Below, one piece after another: positions 10,712 through 22,817 of a DNA stretch of 33,995 nucleotides. This stretch comes from Scytalidium lignicola (lineage: Eukaryota > Ascomycota > Leotiomycetes). The translations under genes were made by a program, and so were the position numbers. The notes below the pieces were generated by a model. It did not search any database, had not been told where the DNA came from, and saw only the letters and a program-made list of their open reading frames with translations. Numbering within the stretch: position 1 is the stretch's first letter; each line of letters starts with the position of its first letter. The DNA lies in NCBI GenBank assembly GCA_002812745.2, contig NCSJ02000422.1:1-33995 (forward strand), in the 5' to 3' direction.

Positions 10712-11060
10712 TGTTATAAGACATCTTATAGCACAATTATGTAAGGTAGGTCTAGTCACTTTCGTTGGATTTATGTAGAAGTAAAGTGTTTGTAGTTATA
10801 GTAAACAAGTATATATATTAGAGTTATAACTTAGGTTGAATATAAAGTTCTTAACTAAAGCTTAAGGAGTATGTTCTTATATAAACAATTATTGTTACTC
10901 AATATACAAATACTTTATCTAATCTAATAGGTTTAACACTTAGACTTGTAGACCTTGTAAACTTGTGTTAGTTATATAACTTAACCCCTTGTTTAGTCCT
11001 TAACCCTTTATAAGTTGCTATTCTAGTATTTATCAGGCTATGATAATAAGAGTCATAACA
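10712..11060 (-). repeat. LTR of the minus-strand gypsy element (349 bp)
   Basis: Read on the minus strand it starts TGTTATGACTC and ends CTTATAACA, so the termini TGTTAT/ATAACA are inverted repeats with TG...CA ends. Purine-rich aaaaagaggataa lies just upstream of it in the element's direction, which fits a polypurine tract next to a 3' LTR. About 200 bp are shared with copies at 18.3 and 28.8 kb in the opposite orientation. Confidence 0.75.
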
Positions 11061-14000
11061 TTATCCTCTTTTTATCTTAGTATTATCTTAATGCTTAATT
11101 AGTAACGTTGAACAATCTTTATTATTCTTCTTATTATACTTCCTTTCAATCTAATATACTACTCAAATCCTTATATTACTTATAACACCTCTGTTTATCT
11201 GAACTAATAAAGACTTTTAATGATATAATGACTTTATATTGTTTTTATGAAAATAACAGTTATCCTTATATTAAGTCCTCTAGTCATTTTAAGTATTCTA
11301 AATATACTAAGATTAGTTGTTGTTATAAGATTAATCTTAATACTGAAGAGATAGATTATCTCCTTAAAGAAGAAGAGTATTTTGAACAAGTAAAAGAAGA
11401 AGCTTTAACATAGGTTGTTCAAGCTTATAAGTTATAGAAATAGCTGAAAACTTATACTTATAAAATGATTAAAATAAGTTCAAGAACCTTAGATAAACTT
11501 AACAAAATAAAGGAGAAAAAAAGGTTAAAAAAGGAAAAGCTTAACTTTTTAATCTTTACTAAGAGTTTATTATATCCTCTTGATGAAAGTAAGTAATGTT
11601 CTTTAGTTAACCTTTTTATATTAAGTATTAATGTTGTTAATCTTTCTTTTATTTTGTTAACTCAATTAATTCCTCCTTTTAAAGATCCTTTTTAACTAGA
11701 GTTTAATGATAATTCTCTATTATCTTTTTAATATTCTTTAGATATTCAATAAGTTCTTATAAATTGTTTGATTTTAGAAATCCTTCTCATTTAACTAAGT
11801 ATTGAATTTTCTTATATTAGTATTTATAATCTAAGATTTTCTTAATTACTTATTATTTATCAAGTTATAACTTAACTTTTATACTTAGTATTAATAACAT
11901 ATTCTTAAGTATTAATTCTAATAATACTATATAAAATACAAGATATATCTTTATAACTTTTAATAACTTCAATTTAATTATTATTAATTTGTAAACTTCC
12001 TTAACCTTGAATAGTCTTAACTTTACAAAGTTAAGTTTGTTATTTAGTCTTTTTATTTGTAGATTTTTTTTGTCAAAAGTAAACTTTATCCCTCNTTTTT
12101 ATACATAGGTTTTATATTATGTTTCTTATTATAATATATTTTTCTTTTTTTCTTTTGNCAAATTGTATAACCTTTATTATTTTAATGTATGTCTTGTGTA
12201 ATCTCTTTGTTAACTTGTTTACTAAATCAGATGAAGATTGTAATTCAACATTTATCTAGAACCCCTTTAGTTCTCTTTTATAATTTGTATAGAATAATAT
12301 GAATCTTATTACTTTATACTTTAAACTATTATATATTAATTATGTTAATAATAATAACCTTTGCTAATCATCTTATTTATAGTCTATATAGTATTACAAA
12401 TATATCTTCAATGTCTAATTTAATCTCTTTGTCTAACTATTAGTTTATAAGTAAAATACTGTTGATATCCTCTTATTAACACTTATACATTTAATCAAAG
12501 TTTCTTAAAACTTCAAGGTAAAGTATATATCTTAATCAGATATAATACTTTTAAATACTCTAAATAATATTATTATATATTGAAGAAATGCCTTTATAAC
12601 TTCTTCTACTCTTTATGTTTTTCTTATAATACAAAGATTATATACTTTGTAAATAGATTTGTTATTACCAAGATATTGTTATAATCTTTCTTTGTTAATA
12701 AGTCTTTTGACTTTAATAATTTAATAATAAAATCTTATATAATAATTTATTATAATCAAATTAGTATTTCAATAAGTTAAAGTATTTTATAAGGTTTTTA
12801 CTTAAAGTTCTTTACTTTTCTGCAAATATTATATTCTTTAACAACTTCCTTTATTATTTATCTTATTCAGTATAAATAATAATCCTTTTAAATTTTATAA
12901 TAAGTTTGTTCAACTTTAAAATGCTTATTTTATAATAATATATGTTATTCTCTTAAGAATTCTTTTAACAACNTTTTTAAGAATATATAACTTCTTATCT
13001 TTATATTATAACTTATCAATTTANTTCTTATTAATCTTCTTTGAACTTATATTCAATGTCTTTTAAGTTTTCTCTAGATAATCTATTTTGAATTTTGTTA
13101 ATTTAGTCTTTATCAATTATTGTTGATATAGATATTAATTATCCTTAATTATAAGTAATTCCTTCTTTATTGTCTATTAAGACTACTTATTATAAGTTTA
13201 ATTCTTCTTTATTTATCTACTTTGGTTTTTAACTAAGAGTATTTATTTGTCTATTATTAGTTCCTTTGATATACTGAATCTTAAAATTATATTCTAACAA
13301 GGTTTCTACTTACTTAGCTTATCTTGTGTTTAACTCTTTGAATGTTATAAAATACTTCAAATTCAAATGATCTATTAATATCTTTATTTATTCTCTTACT
13401 CTTGTTGTATATATTCTCCATTTTCTTAATACATTTATTATTATTAACAATTCTTTATTATAGATAAGATAATTTTGCTTAGTTAAGTTAAACTTTCTTA
13501 AATAGAAAGTAAATAACTTCTAACCCTTTTTCTTGTCTTGTTAACTTAAAATTATATTTAAAATGTAGTTTGATATGTTTGTTTTAATTTGAACAAGTCT
13601 TTTTAAGTTGAAGATTCTAAGACTTTAGTCCTTCTTGAAAGCNTTTTTTGACTATGTCAAAAGCTTCTTGTTATTCCTTCCTTTATTCATATAGTATATT
13701 CTTCTTAATTAATTCAGTTAATAATAATATTATCCTTAAATAGTTTCTTATAAATTTTTGATAATAGTTTACAAAGTTTAAAAAGTTTTATAATTCCTTG
13801 ACTGTTTAAGGTTTTGTCTATTCCTTAATGGCTTTGGTTTTTTCCTTAATTATTCTAACTTTATTATATATTATAATATGTCTTAAAAACTATACTTTTA
13901 TTTTATAAAATTTGTATTTCTTTAACTTATATTAAAAGCTTGCTTTTTATAATATTTTAAGAATAATTTTCATATGAATTCTATGTTCTTTTGATGTCTT

Positions 14001-17000
14001 TAAGAATATTAAGATATTATTTAAATATATTATTGTAAACTTCTTTAAGTATTCTTTAATAACCTTATTCATAATCCTTTATATTATAATGAATATATTT
14101 GTTAATCTAAACAGTATAACTAATAACTTATATAACTTATATTTAGTCTTGATAATAACTTTTCATTTATCTTCTTCCTTTATTCTGATAAGGTTAAATA
14201 CTGATTATAAATCTAATTTTATAAAGAACTTAATATCCTTAAACTTGTCTTTAGTAATCTTTATTAATGGTAATAGATATTAGTCCTTGATTATTCTCTT
14301 GTTTAAACTTTTGTAGTCCTTATAAAGCTTGCTCTTTAAGTTATTTGGTTTTTTTTACAAATAATAATAATATTCTTANNNACNAGTTTAACTTGATGAA
14401 TATAACAACTCCTTTTTAACTTGTCTATCATTAAGTCTATCAATAGTAAGGAGTATTAGTCTTTCTTAATTCTACTATTCAAATGTTTATAATCACTATA
14501 AGGTTATTCTAATAGATTATCTCCTTTTTTTCATATAATATAATAATACTTTAACTTTGTTATAACTTTCTTTGTACAAACCTTTAAAAATTANTTTTTT
14601 TAAGTAACCATTTCTTCATCACCTTATCCTTAATAAGAGTTATTCAATAAATTAATTTATAAGTTAGTCTGAACCCCTTTTTGAACTTTATCTTATAATC
14701 TTATAATTTATACTCAAGTAAGGCTAAATCATCAAGTCTTTCTGTAAATAGCTTTAGTTATTTATAATATTCCTAAGAATATATTTTAAGGTTTTTTCAA
14801 CATAAATAACTTTTAAAAACATTAAATTCTATTCTTCCTCTAAGAAAGTAATTATATCTATTCTTCAATCAATTATTAGATTATACTTCCTTATCTATTC
14901 AATTCTTAATATCACTTGATATATTCTTAGTTATATAATGTTAAAGGATATTCTTTTATGATGATCATCATTAATCCTTATATCTAATTCATAAGTTTGA
15001 ACATTAATTACTCTTTTAATTATATTATCATTTATTAATAATATCAAGTAATTATCTTTCTTAACTCTTGTGTTAAGTCCAAACTACTTTATAACTTATT
15101 CATTGATAAAGTTTCTTTTAACTCTTGAATTAATTAAAGCCTTTATTAACTTTTTACATAATTTTATATTTATATATAATAAACTTCTACTGTTTATAGA
15201 GTAAAGATTAATGTTTTTAGTATTATCAACTAATACATCATCTTCAATTTCTAGATCTTTAGCATTTTCTTAAAGTTCCTCAAACAGTATTGTTTGTCTC
15301 TTTATAAAGTCTTTTAACCTTAGTCTATCTAAGCTTTCATCATTTATGAATGTATATGCATCTTATACTTATTCTACCATTTTATTTCTAAAGCATTCTT
15401 TTATTTTAGTAATAAAGATATTACTTTCCTTAAAAGTTCTTCTTATAACATTCAAAAGATACTTTACTATTTCTTGGTTAAATTGTTAATTAATCCTTTA
15501 TATTAATTTATCTTCCTTTAGTAATATGATAAGTAATTCTAAAGGTAGTGAATTTTCCTCTAATTTATTAATTATAAGTAAAGCTTTTACATTCTAGTTA
15601 ACTTGTTTAATAATAATCTTTACAAATTCCTTTTATTAAGTATAATACTGTTTAACTTTAAGCAATTATTCTACTGATTTTCCTAAGCCTTAGATTTCTT
15701 TGTATTATGTTTTTACTTTTACTTGATTTTGCTAAAAAGTTATCATTAAATAACCTCTTTGTTATAAGTTATATTATCCTTATATAACATAGCTTAATCC
15801 TTCTTTTATTATTATCTAAGCATTCTTGAGCATCTGATCATAATTATTTTATATCTAAGTTCTTTTTACTAGTAAGAAGAACTTATATATCCTTTTCTTT
15901 ATGATAATACTTTAAAGGTTAATCTTGTAAACTAGAATAAGATCCTTAAGATTAAACTCTTATTCTAAGACAATTATTTCCTCTTATTATATAGTTTTAT
16001 AAAGTTAACTTCTGTTTAAGATTTCCTATCCTCTTAACCTTCTTATACTAATCATTAGATAATATTTTAAGATTAGTATTTCCTTAAAAACAAAATATTA
16101 TTCTATTAGTATAACTTCGAAGTTCATTAATATAATTATCTAGATTTTACTAACTTTTAGAATTAATCTTCATCTATTTAGATTCTCAACTTCTTCCTTG
16201 TCTTGAGAATATCTTATATACTAAGTTTTTCTTATTATTATAAATGTTACCTTATTAACTTCCTTATTAGATATCTCTTTTAAGTTTAAGCTTTTCTCCT
16301 CTGATAATTCTGACAAGATATTCTTAATTCTTAAGANTTTTTATAACTTTAACTTTAATTAATATATTTAACTTGTTGTCCTTTTTATAAGTATTTACTA
16401 TATATCCAAGAAGTTTATACTTAAAATATAATTTGTTCNTTTTTTCTCTTATCAAGCTTCTCAAAGAAGATTTTAAAGAAATTCCCTTTTTTATTTCTTC
16501 TTTTAAAGTACCTTTTTTCTTTTCCTTTTAAAGGTTTTTCCTTTCTTTATAATATCTAACTTTATAAGGTTTCCTTAATCCTTCTTCTTATTAATCTTTC
16601 TCTTATTAAAATAAGATTCATCCTTCTTATCTAAGCTTATCTCATATTGCTTATTCTTAATCTTAATAAACAAGTCAATAAGAACATCAAATGTAATAAT
16701 TACAAATTGTTAATATAATTCCTCCTTGATAAAGTCCTTTGAGCTAATCTTATACTAATATATATATACTTCTTCTCCTTAGTTAACTAATATTGTATAC
16801 TAATAATAAAGTATTATATATTCATTAAGACTCTTGGTTTGTTTAAAATAAGCTAATTATCTCTTAATATTCCTTTTTTTCATTAATATCTCTGTATAAG
16901 CGTTTAAACTCTTTAATATAGTTAACTTAACTTGTAATAATATTAATTACTTCTTACTTTTTTTGTTTCTCCATTCATTATGAACTATTCATCTTTAAAA

Positions 17001-17160
17001 GGTTAAAACTAAGTTTTAACTACTTTTCTTAAATATGTTAATACTTATAAAACCTTATATATGTCTTTAAACAATAATTAATTGTTCAACATTAAATAAG
17101 TTCTTATTTAAACAAGATATACTTTTAACTTTTTTTTTATCCTTATAAAATAAGTCTGAT
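11061..17160 (-). pseudogene. Decayed Ty3/gypsy gag-pol on the minus strand
   Basis: Read on the minus strand, about 14290-13745 gives a reverse transcriptase broken by stops: PLPLIKITKDKFKDIKFF, then an F/KLDL match. After that comes YLNNILIF, which is the YLDD catalytic box with both Asp codons changed GAT-to-AAT, and NYYQKFI downstream. Gag lies upstream: a zinc knuckle at about 16420-16377 (YFKYKLLGYIVNTY, Cys and His turned to Tyr) and an RT-proximal gag stretch near 17100 matching the copy at 31.75 kb. RNase H and integrase should lie between 13.7 and 11.1 kb but are too decayed to point to. The N-terminal part of gag and its 5' LTR are missing. Composition is extremely AT-rich with many TAA/TAG, the signature of RIP. 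It is not functional. Confidence 0.75.
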
Positions 17161-17164
17161 CTAG

Positions 17165-18085
17165 TGATTTTAACTTCTTTAAAGGNTTCTTTGATTACAT
17201 TAAATACTTCTGTTATTCCTTCCCTTACTTATATAGTACATTCTTTTTGGTTAATTTAGTTAATAATACATTATCCTTGAATAATTCTTTATAAATTTTC
17301 AATAATAATAGTTTATAAAGCCTAAAAAGCTTTATAACTCCTTGATTATCTTAAGTATTATTTATTCTTTAATAACTTTAGTTTTTTCTCTAATTATTCT
17401 GACCTTATTATATGTTATAATGTATTTTAAAAATTGTACTTTTTGTTTTATAGAATTTACATTTCCTTAGCTTATACTGAAAGTTTGCTTTTTATAATAC
17501 TTTAAGAATAATTTTTACATAAACTTTATGTTCTTTTAACATTTTCAAGAAGATCAGGATATTGTCTAGATATATTATTATAAACTTCTCTAAGTATTCT
17601 CTAATAACCTTATCTACAATCCTTTACATTATAATAAGTATGTTTGTTAATCTAAACAATATAATTAATAGTTTATATAACTTATATTTAGTCTTAATAA
17701 TAACTTTTTATTCATCTCTTTCCTTTATTCTAATAAGGTTAAATACTAATTATAAATCTAGTTTTATAAAAAACTTAACATCTTTAAGTTTGTCTTTAGT
17801 AGTCTTTATTAATGATAATGGATATTAGTCTTTAATTATTCTTTTGTTCAAACCTTTATAATCCTTGTAAAGCTTACCTTTTAAGTTATTTAATTTCTTT
17901 GTAAATAATAACAATACTCTTATTAAAGAGTTTAACTTCTAGTATAATCCTCTCTTAACTATCTTGTCTAGTTATTCCTTTATTACTTTGTCTTCTACTA
18001 TTATCATTAAGTATATTAACTTAAATAATAGTTAAAATACTTCTTTAAAGTTAATCTTAGATTATAATATTAGTTATTACTCTTA
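17165..18085 (-). pseudogene. Second, truncated gypsy reverse transcriptase fragment
   Basis: A diverged duplicate of about 13600-14500 in the same orientation. On the minus strand it reads REYLEKFIIIYLDNILIF near 17590-17535 (one of the two catalytic Asp kept) and KLRKCKFYKTK further on, so it is less mutated than the other copy. It abuts the truncated gag at about 17160, which marks a nested insertion or rearrangement point. Confidence 0.7.
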
Positions 18086-18186
18086 AAATTATGAAAAGTT
18101 AATTGTAAATGCAAATAAAAGTTATATTGTCTGTTATAATTCTTATTATTATAACTTAATAAGTATTAAAGTAATGGTTTATAAAA

Positions 18187-18467
18187 TGTTAGTAATTAAT
18201 AACAGTTAGGTTACATGACTTATACAAGAGGTATAAAGGGTATAAAGAGGATAGTTTATACTTATTATACTTATTAGACTTATTAACATTTATAAAAGAA
18301 TATACTCTTTAAGCTTTAGTTAAAAACCTTGTGTTTAACTTAAGTTATAACTTTATTATATGTAAATACTTGTTTATTATAATTATAAACAGTTTAACTT
18401 TTATATAAACTTAACAAGAGTAATTAAGCTTACTTTATATGATTATACTATAAGAAGTCTTATAACA
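18187..18467 (+). repeat. LTR copy in the plus orientation
   Basis: Shares about 170-200 bp with the LTR at 10712-11060 but reversed, from about 18298 on, and ends CTTATAACA followed by TTTTGAA. The 5' boundary at 18187 (TGTTAG) is a guess, because the first 110 bp do not align clearly with the other copies. Confidence 0.55.
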
Positions 18468-18479
18468 TTTTGAATATTA

Positions 18480-20160
18480 TTATATAAAAGTAAGTTATAT
18501 TAAACTTGAATAAGTATTAGACAAAGATACAATGATTAGTTTAAAAGAAAGCTTTAAAGAAAGTTCTGAAGAAAGTTTAATAAGTAAAAGCTTAAGTAAA
18601 GAAGTTGACTTAAAGAACAAAGTTATAAACTTAGTATAAGTAAGATTACTAATAAGATTAATAATAAGAGGACCTTTAAGAGAACCTTTGTTAAGATTAT
18701 TAACTTTATTACTTAGACTAAGACTAATAATTATTATAAATATTGTTAAAAGATTGTTAAGAGAAGAAGTAAGAGTAATTAAATTAAACTTCTTTTATAA
18801 AGATAAGAATAAGCTTAAAGTATACTTAGTATAAATAAGAATGTATTTAGTATTAAATAAACAAGTGCTTATAAATAATATACAAAGAGTATTATAAGCA
18901 GTATTATATCTTAAAAGAATTGTAATAAATTGGTTTTAACTATTCTTAAATGATTATTTTAATTATACAAGAGATTTAATTAATGAGGAAACTTGAAAAC
19001 TCCTTAATAATTATAATGAATATATAAAAGAACTTAACAGATTGTTTAAAGACATTGATAAGGAAAAGAATATAAAAGAATATTTTTACTATCTTAAACA
19101 AACAAAGATTATCAATAATTATATTACCTTGTTCAAATAATATTCAATAAGGATAAACTAAAATAAGAAGGCTTTTATCACATAATATAAAAGAAGATTA
19201 AAAGATGAAATACATGATAAACTATATTAAGAGGCTTTAGTCTTAGACTTGAAGACTTTAATCAATTAATGTATTAAGATTAGAAATCAGTTATATAAAA
19301 ANGAAACTGGACAAGAAGGAATTGTCTTACTTTATAGGTAAGAATAATAATCAAGTAAAGAAATCTTAATTATAAGAAAATCTTATAAACCTTGACATAG
19401 TCAAAAAGGGAAAACCTTGGAAAAGTAAAANGTTAAAAAGCTTAAAGGAAAAGGGAATTCGTTTAAAATCAACTTTAAAAAGTTAAAAGATTATAAAGAA
19501 AAGAAGTTATATTTTAAATATAAACTTCTTAAGCATTTTGTTAATAGTCATAAGGATAAAGGAAAATAAATAATAATTATAAGTATAAGTATTATAAGTA
19601 TTCTTAGGCAAGAATCATTATTACTAAGTTATAAAGAAGTTTAAACTAATATACTTAGTATAAGGATTTTTGAGAACTTAAGGATATATTTAGAAGAGAA
19701 TATTATTAAAGAAACATTTAATATTAAGGAATAACTTTAATTAAGAGCATATTGTCAGATTAGAATCTAGTATCTAAGATATTAGAGAATTATATACCTT
19801 CTAAAGGAAAGTGATGATGAGATCTTCTAATAAGAGACTAAGATAACTAATAAGTTATACTATGATTAAAATAACTTAGTATTGATTATTAAAAGAAGTT
19901 ATGAAATTATTATGTTTACTTAAAGTAGATTATGATTATAAAAANGTAATGTTAAGATTATTTGTTAAGGTTTAACTAATGAATATTAGACAAGAAAACC
20001 TTTAGCTAATTTGTTTAGAAGAAATATAAGTTATTAACAAGAATTCAAGTATTTGAGTATAAGATAAGTGATAATGTCTTAAGTGAAGAGAATCTATTAG
20101 TAGAAAGTATTAAATAAATACTAAGATCTATTACAAATTATTATATAATANATTTGTCAA
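18480..20160 (+). pseudogene. Decayed gypsy gag on the plus strand
   Basis: A Ser/Glu-rich start near 18540-18600 (gaaagctttaaagaaagttc...) matches the acidic gag N-terminus at 31.4 kb. A zinc knuckle follows at 19510-19551, reading YFKYKLLKHFVNSH (Cys to Tyr by TGT-to-TAT). Many stops break it. It ends where the right terminal repeat of the larger element begins, so no RT is present for this copy. Confidence 0.65.
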
Positions 20161-20204
20161 CNAAAAACTAAACTAATTTAGGTTTAGCGTAATCACGTGA
20201 TATA

Positions 20205-20329
20205 CTATTCGAATAATTATTCGAATATTCAAATATTATTTGATTTGATTTGAATAGTACGTTTTTATGATTTGATTTGAGTTGAATAGTAGTCTATATT
20301 CAAATCAAATCAAATCAATTCCAACACTG
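20205..20329 (-). repeat. Right terminal inverted repeat
   Basis: Ends CCAACACTG. Inside it are two blocks of TGATTTGATTTG/CAAATCAAATCAAAT and a local palindrome (cgaataattattcg at 20209-20222). It marks the abrupt change from AT-rich DNA to the gene island. Confidence 0.65.
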
Positions 20330-20332
20330 TAA

Positions 20333-20895
20333 GCAATAAACAACACACGGACAGAAAATACATATGAACAGAATCAAGGGCTGAATTCCAGAATGCTCCA
20401 GCGGACAGATAGCATGCCGAGAGTGCTAACATTTCCAGCGGTGGTAACTGGCAGCGTATCCCAGCGCGCCAAGGCGCCTATACTAGGCGACTTCGCTCAG
20501 TGAGCGAGATTCAAGCGAACAGCGCTGTCTTCAGCGACATCGCTCACTTCAGCGTAGAATGTTAGTGGGCCCGCGCTTGCTTACCCCGCTCCCCAGCTCC
20601 CAGCTTTCCCCACGGGGAAATCGTGCCGGGGTGTTCGCACGAGCCAGCCCCCTTAGCACGGGCTCGCCTGTTCCGGCTCGACCACATGAGAAGGTAGCAG
20701 GCCGGAGACTGCACATATGCATATGTATATAAACCTTCCAGAAATGCATATATATCAACCTTCCAGAAATACCCATGGGGGGGACGGTCATCAGAGTCTA
20801 AGTCTGTTCAAGTCCGCCTGTAGACCCTCGTGTTCGCCGTATATCCTCATCTCGTGTTTGAAAAGGAATACAAAAATACAAGATACCTCAGCCAA
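20333..20895 (+). promoter_or_regulatory. Upstream region of the sugar transporter
   Basis: Base composition returns to normal here. A TATA-like atgtatataaac lies at 20722-20733. A 14-bp direct repeat, aaccttccagaaat, occurs at 20732-20745 and 20757-20770. Further up is a 15-base palindrome tcgctcagtgagcga (about 20492-20506). I see no gene in it. Confidence 0.45.
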
Positions 20896-22817
20896 ATGGC
20901 TCCTTATCTAGGCCTCAAGGGCAAGGCGCTCAATTATGCAATCGCCCTGACCGCAGGAGTGTCGTTCATGCTGCAGGGCTACGATCAAGGTGTGCTGGGG
21001 AGTCTGCTGACCCTCGACTCCTTCGTGGCCACCTTCCCCCGGATTGACACCGCGCACACCACGGGCACGCTGAAAAATCACAACTCAGTAATCCAAGGCA
21101 CCGTCGTGGCCGTCTTTGAGTTGGGAGCCCTTCTCGGATGTATGTGAGATTTCTGATGGAAGAATCTGACCGGATAGCTGACATTCTCCTCTCCGCTTCT
21201 AGGTTGGGGATGTATTGCTTTTGGTGACAAGCTGGGACGGAGAAAGACCCTCTTCCTCGGGATGGTGATCGAGATTATTGGAGCTGCTATCCAGGCTGCC
21301 TCCTTTTCGCTGGTGCAGTTCAGCATCGCGAGAGTTATGTGAGTGTGCTTTAAGACCTCCCAGCCCGACGTGACCTGCTAACGACGTGCCAGTACGGGCG
21401 TAGGTGTTGGCATGGCCACCGCTACCGTCCCCATCTGGGTTGCAGAGTGTTCCAGGGCTCATAACCGAGTAAGTAGGCATTTGAGATGCTTCCGTTTTAT
21501 GTTTTCCCCTATGCAGCAGCTCCTAAGTGCAGTGCAGGGATCCTACGTCGTCATCGAGGGCATCTTCGCCACCGGAGGAGGCATGCTCTCTACCTGGGTT
21601 GACCTTGGCTTCTACCTTCACTATAAAGATTCCATCAACTGGCGGTTCCCCATCGCCTTCCAGGTCGTATTCGCCTTTATAGTCATGGTCCTGGTCTCCG
21701 TGCTGCCCGAGTCGCCCCGCTGGCTGATTAAGAAGGGCCGATTGCCTGAGGCGACGGAGTTGATGAGCATCCTCGACGATGTGCCCATCTACTCGGAGGA
21801 GCTTCAGGCCGACATCCAGAATATCTGGCACCATACGAAGAACGATCAGGTCCGCAACTTCCGCCACATCTTCCAGAAATCCGAGAAGCGATATATGCAC
21901 CGCATGATCCTTGCTTTGGCAATCCAGTGCTTTAATCAGTTGACGGGCATTGATGCGCTTAGCTACTACGCTGGTCAGTTACTCCTCAGTAACATTATAT
22001 CCGTGTATCATGATTCTGACTTTTGCTAGCTATCATCTATCAGCAAGGACTACACTTGAGCGTTACTACCTCGAGAGTCGTGGCTGGTATTCTCGAGACC
22101 TTTCAGTGGCTCTCATCTACCGTCCCCTTCTTCGTTGTTGACAGATTCGGTAAGAATCCTCATTGACCCTTGAAATATTTCAAGAGTTTTCACTCACTGG
22201 CGTCTAGGACGGCGACCTCTCCTCCTGTTCGGCGCGATCGGCATGTCAATCTGCATGTGCTGTCTCGCCGGCCTCGTCTCGATCATCGATCGCAGCAAGG
22301 GAATTCAAATCGCCGCTGTCTTCTTCACCTTTGCATTCAACTTCTTCTTCCCCATTGCTCTTCTCTCGGTTGCCTTTCTTTACACCGTGGAGATCGTCCC
22401 CCTCGAGATCCGAGCGCAGTCTACCGGTATCGCTGTTAGCGGTAACTGGCTGATGAACTTCATGGTCGCTGAAGTCACTCCTACTGGGTATGCACTCTAA
22501 CCCTCGTACTACATGTGATTTACAATTTCTACGGTTCCAGCGATGCTAACAAGAACTCTATAGCTTCGCCTCAATCGGCTACAAGTACTACATCGTCTAC
22601 GCATGCACCAACGCCGCCATTGCCATCACTATCTACCTCTTCTTCCCCGAGACCAAGGATCTCTCCCTCGAGGACATCGACGATATGTTCGCAAAGTCCC
22701 CCNGGCGCGCGCGCCGTCGTCAAGCATAAGTTCACCATCGTTGAGGTTCAGTCGATTGAGGGTGGCAGCAAGGCTGAGAACGATGTCATTCATGTCGAGG
22801 AGCTCAAGGGCGTTTAA
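20896..22817 (+). CDS. MFS sugar transporter
   Basis: Seven exons: 20896-21139, 21203-21338, 21393-21468, 21517-21973, 22030-22149, 22208-22487, 22564-22817, giving about 521 residues. All six introns (48-76 bp) have GT..AG ends and join in phase. Family signatures are clear: YDQGVLGS in the first membrane segment, GDKLGRRKT in the loop between segments 2 and 3, PESPRWL near residue 216 before the central loop, DRFGRRP after segment 8, and PETKDLSLED after segment 12. It should be a 12-segment plasma-membrane porter importing a sugar or related polyol/acid; the substrate cannot be told. At the N in position 22703 (cccccnggcgcgcg) the frame shifts. The last 35 or so codons, ending at TAA 22815-22817, are in another frame. 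I attribute that to the uncertain base, not to a real mutation. Confidence 0.9.

Larger units (their letters stand above)
8474..20329. mobile_element. Candidate 11.9 kb TIR-bounded element with nested retroelement relics
   Basis: The left end starts CAGTGTTGGGATTGATTTAA (8474) and the right end finishes with the inverted form ...TCAATTCCAACACTG (20329). Similarity continues inward for roughly 80-100 bp. There the right end has intact TCAAA repeats, and the left end has the same repeats with C changed to T. TAA flanks both outer sides (8471-8473 and 20330-20332). The CAGTG end fits the hAT-type YARNG rule, but hAT elements make 8-bp duplications, which are not seen. A 3-bp TAA duplication would fit PIF/Harbinger-like insertion better. 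No transposase is recognisable inside. The interior is a foldback element and gypsy relics. The two ends could also be separate copies of one family. Confidence 0.5.

Noticed and set aside
14089..14283. Plus-strand open frame of 64 codons, similar to one at 17562-17828
   Set aside because: Both are antisense shadows of the minus-strand reverse transcriptase; their similarity comes from the duplicated RT.
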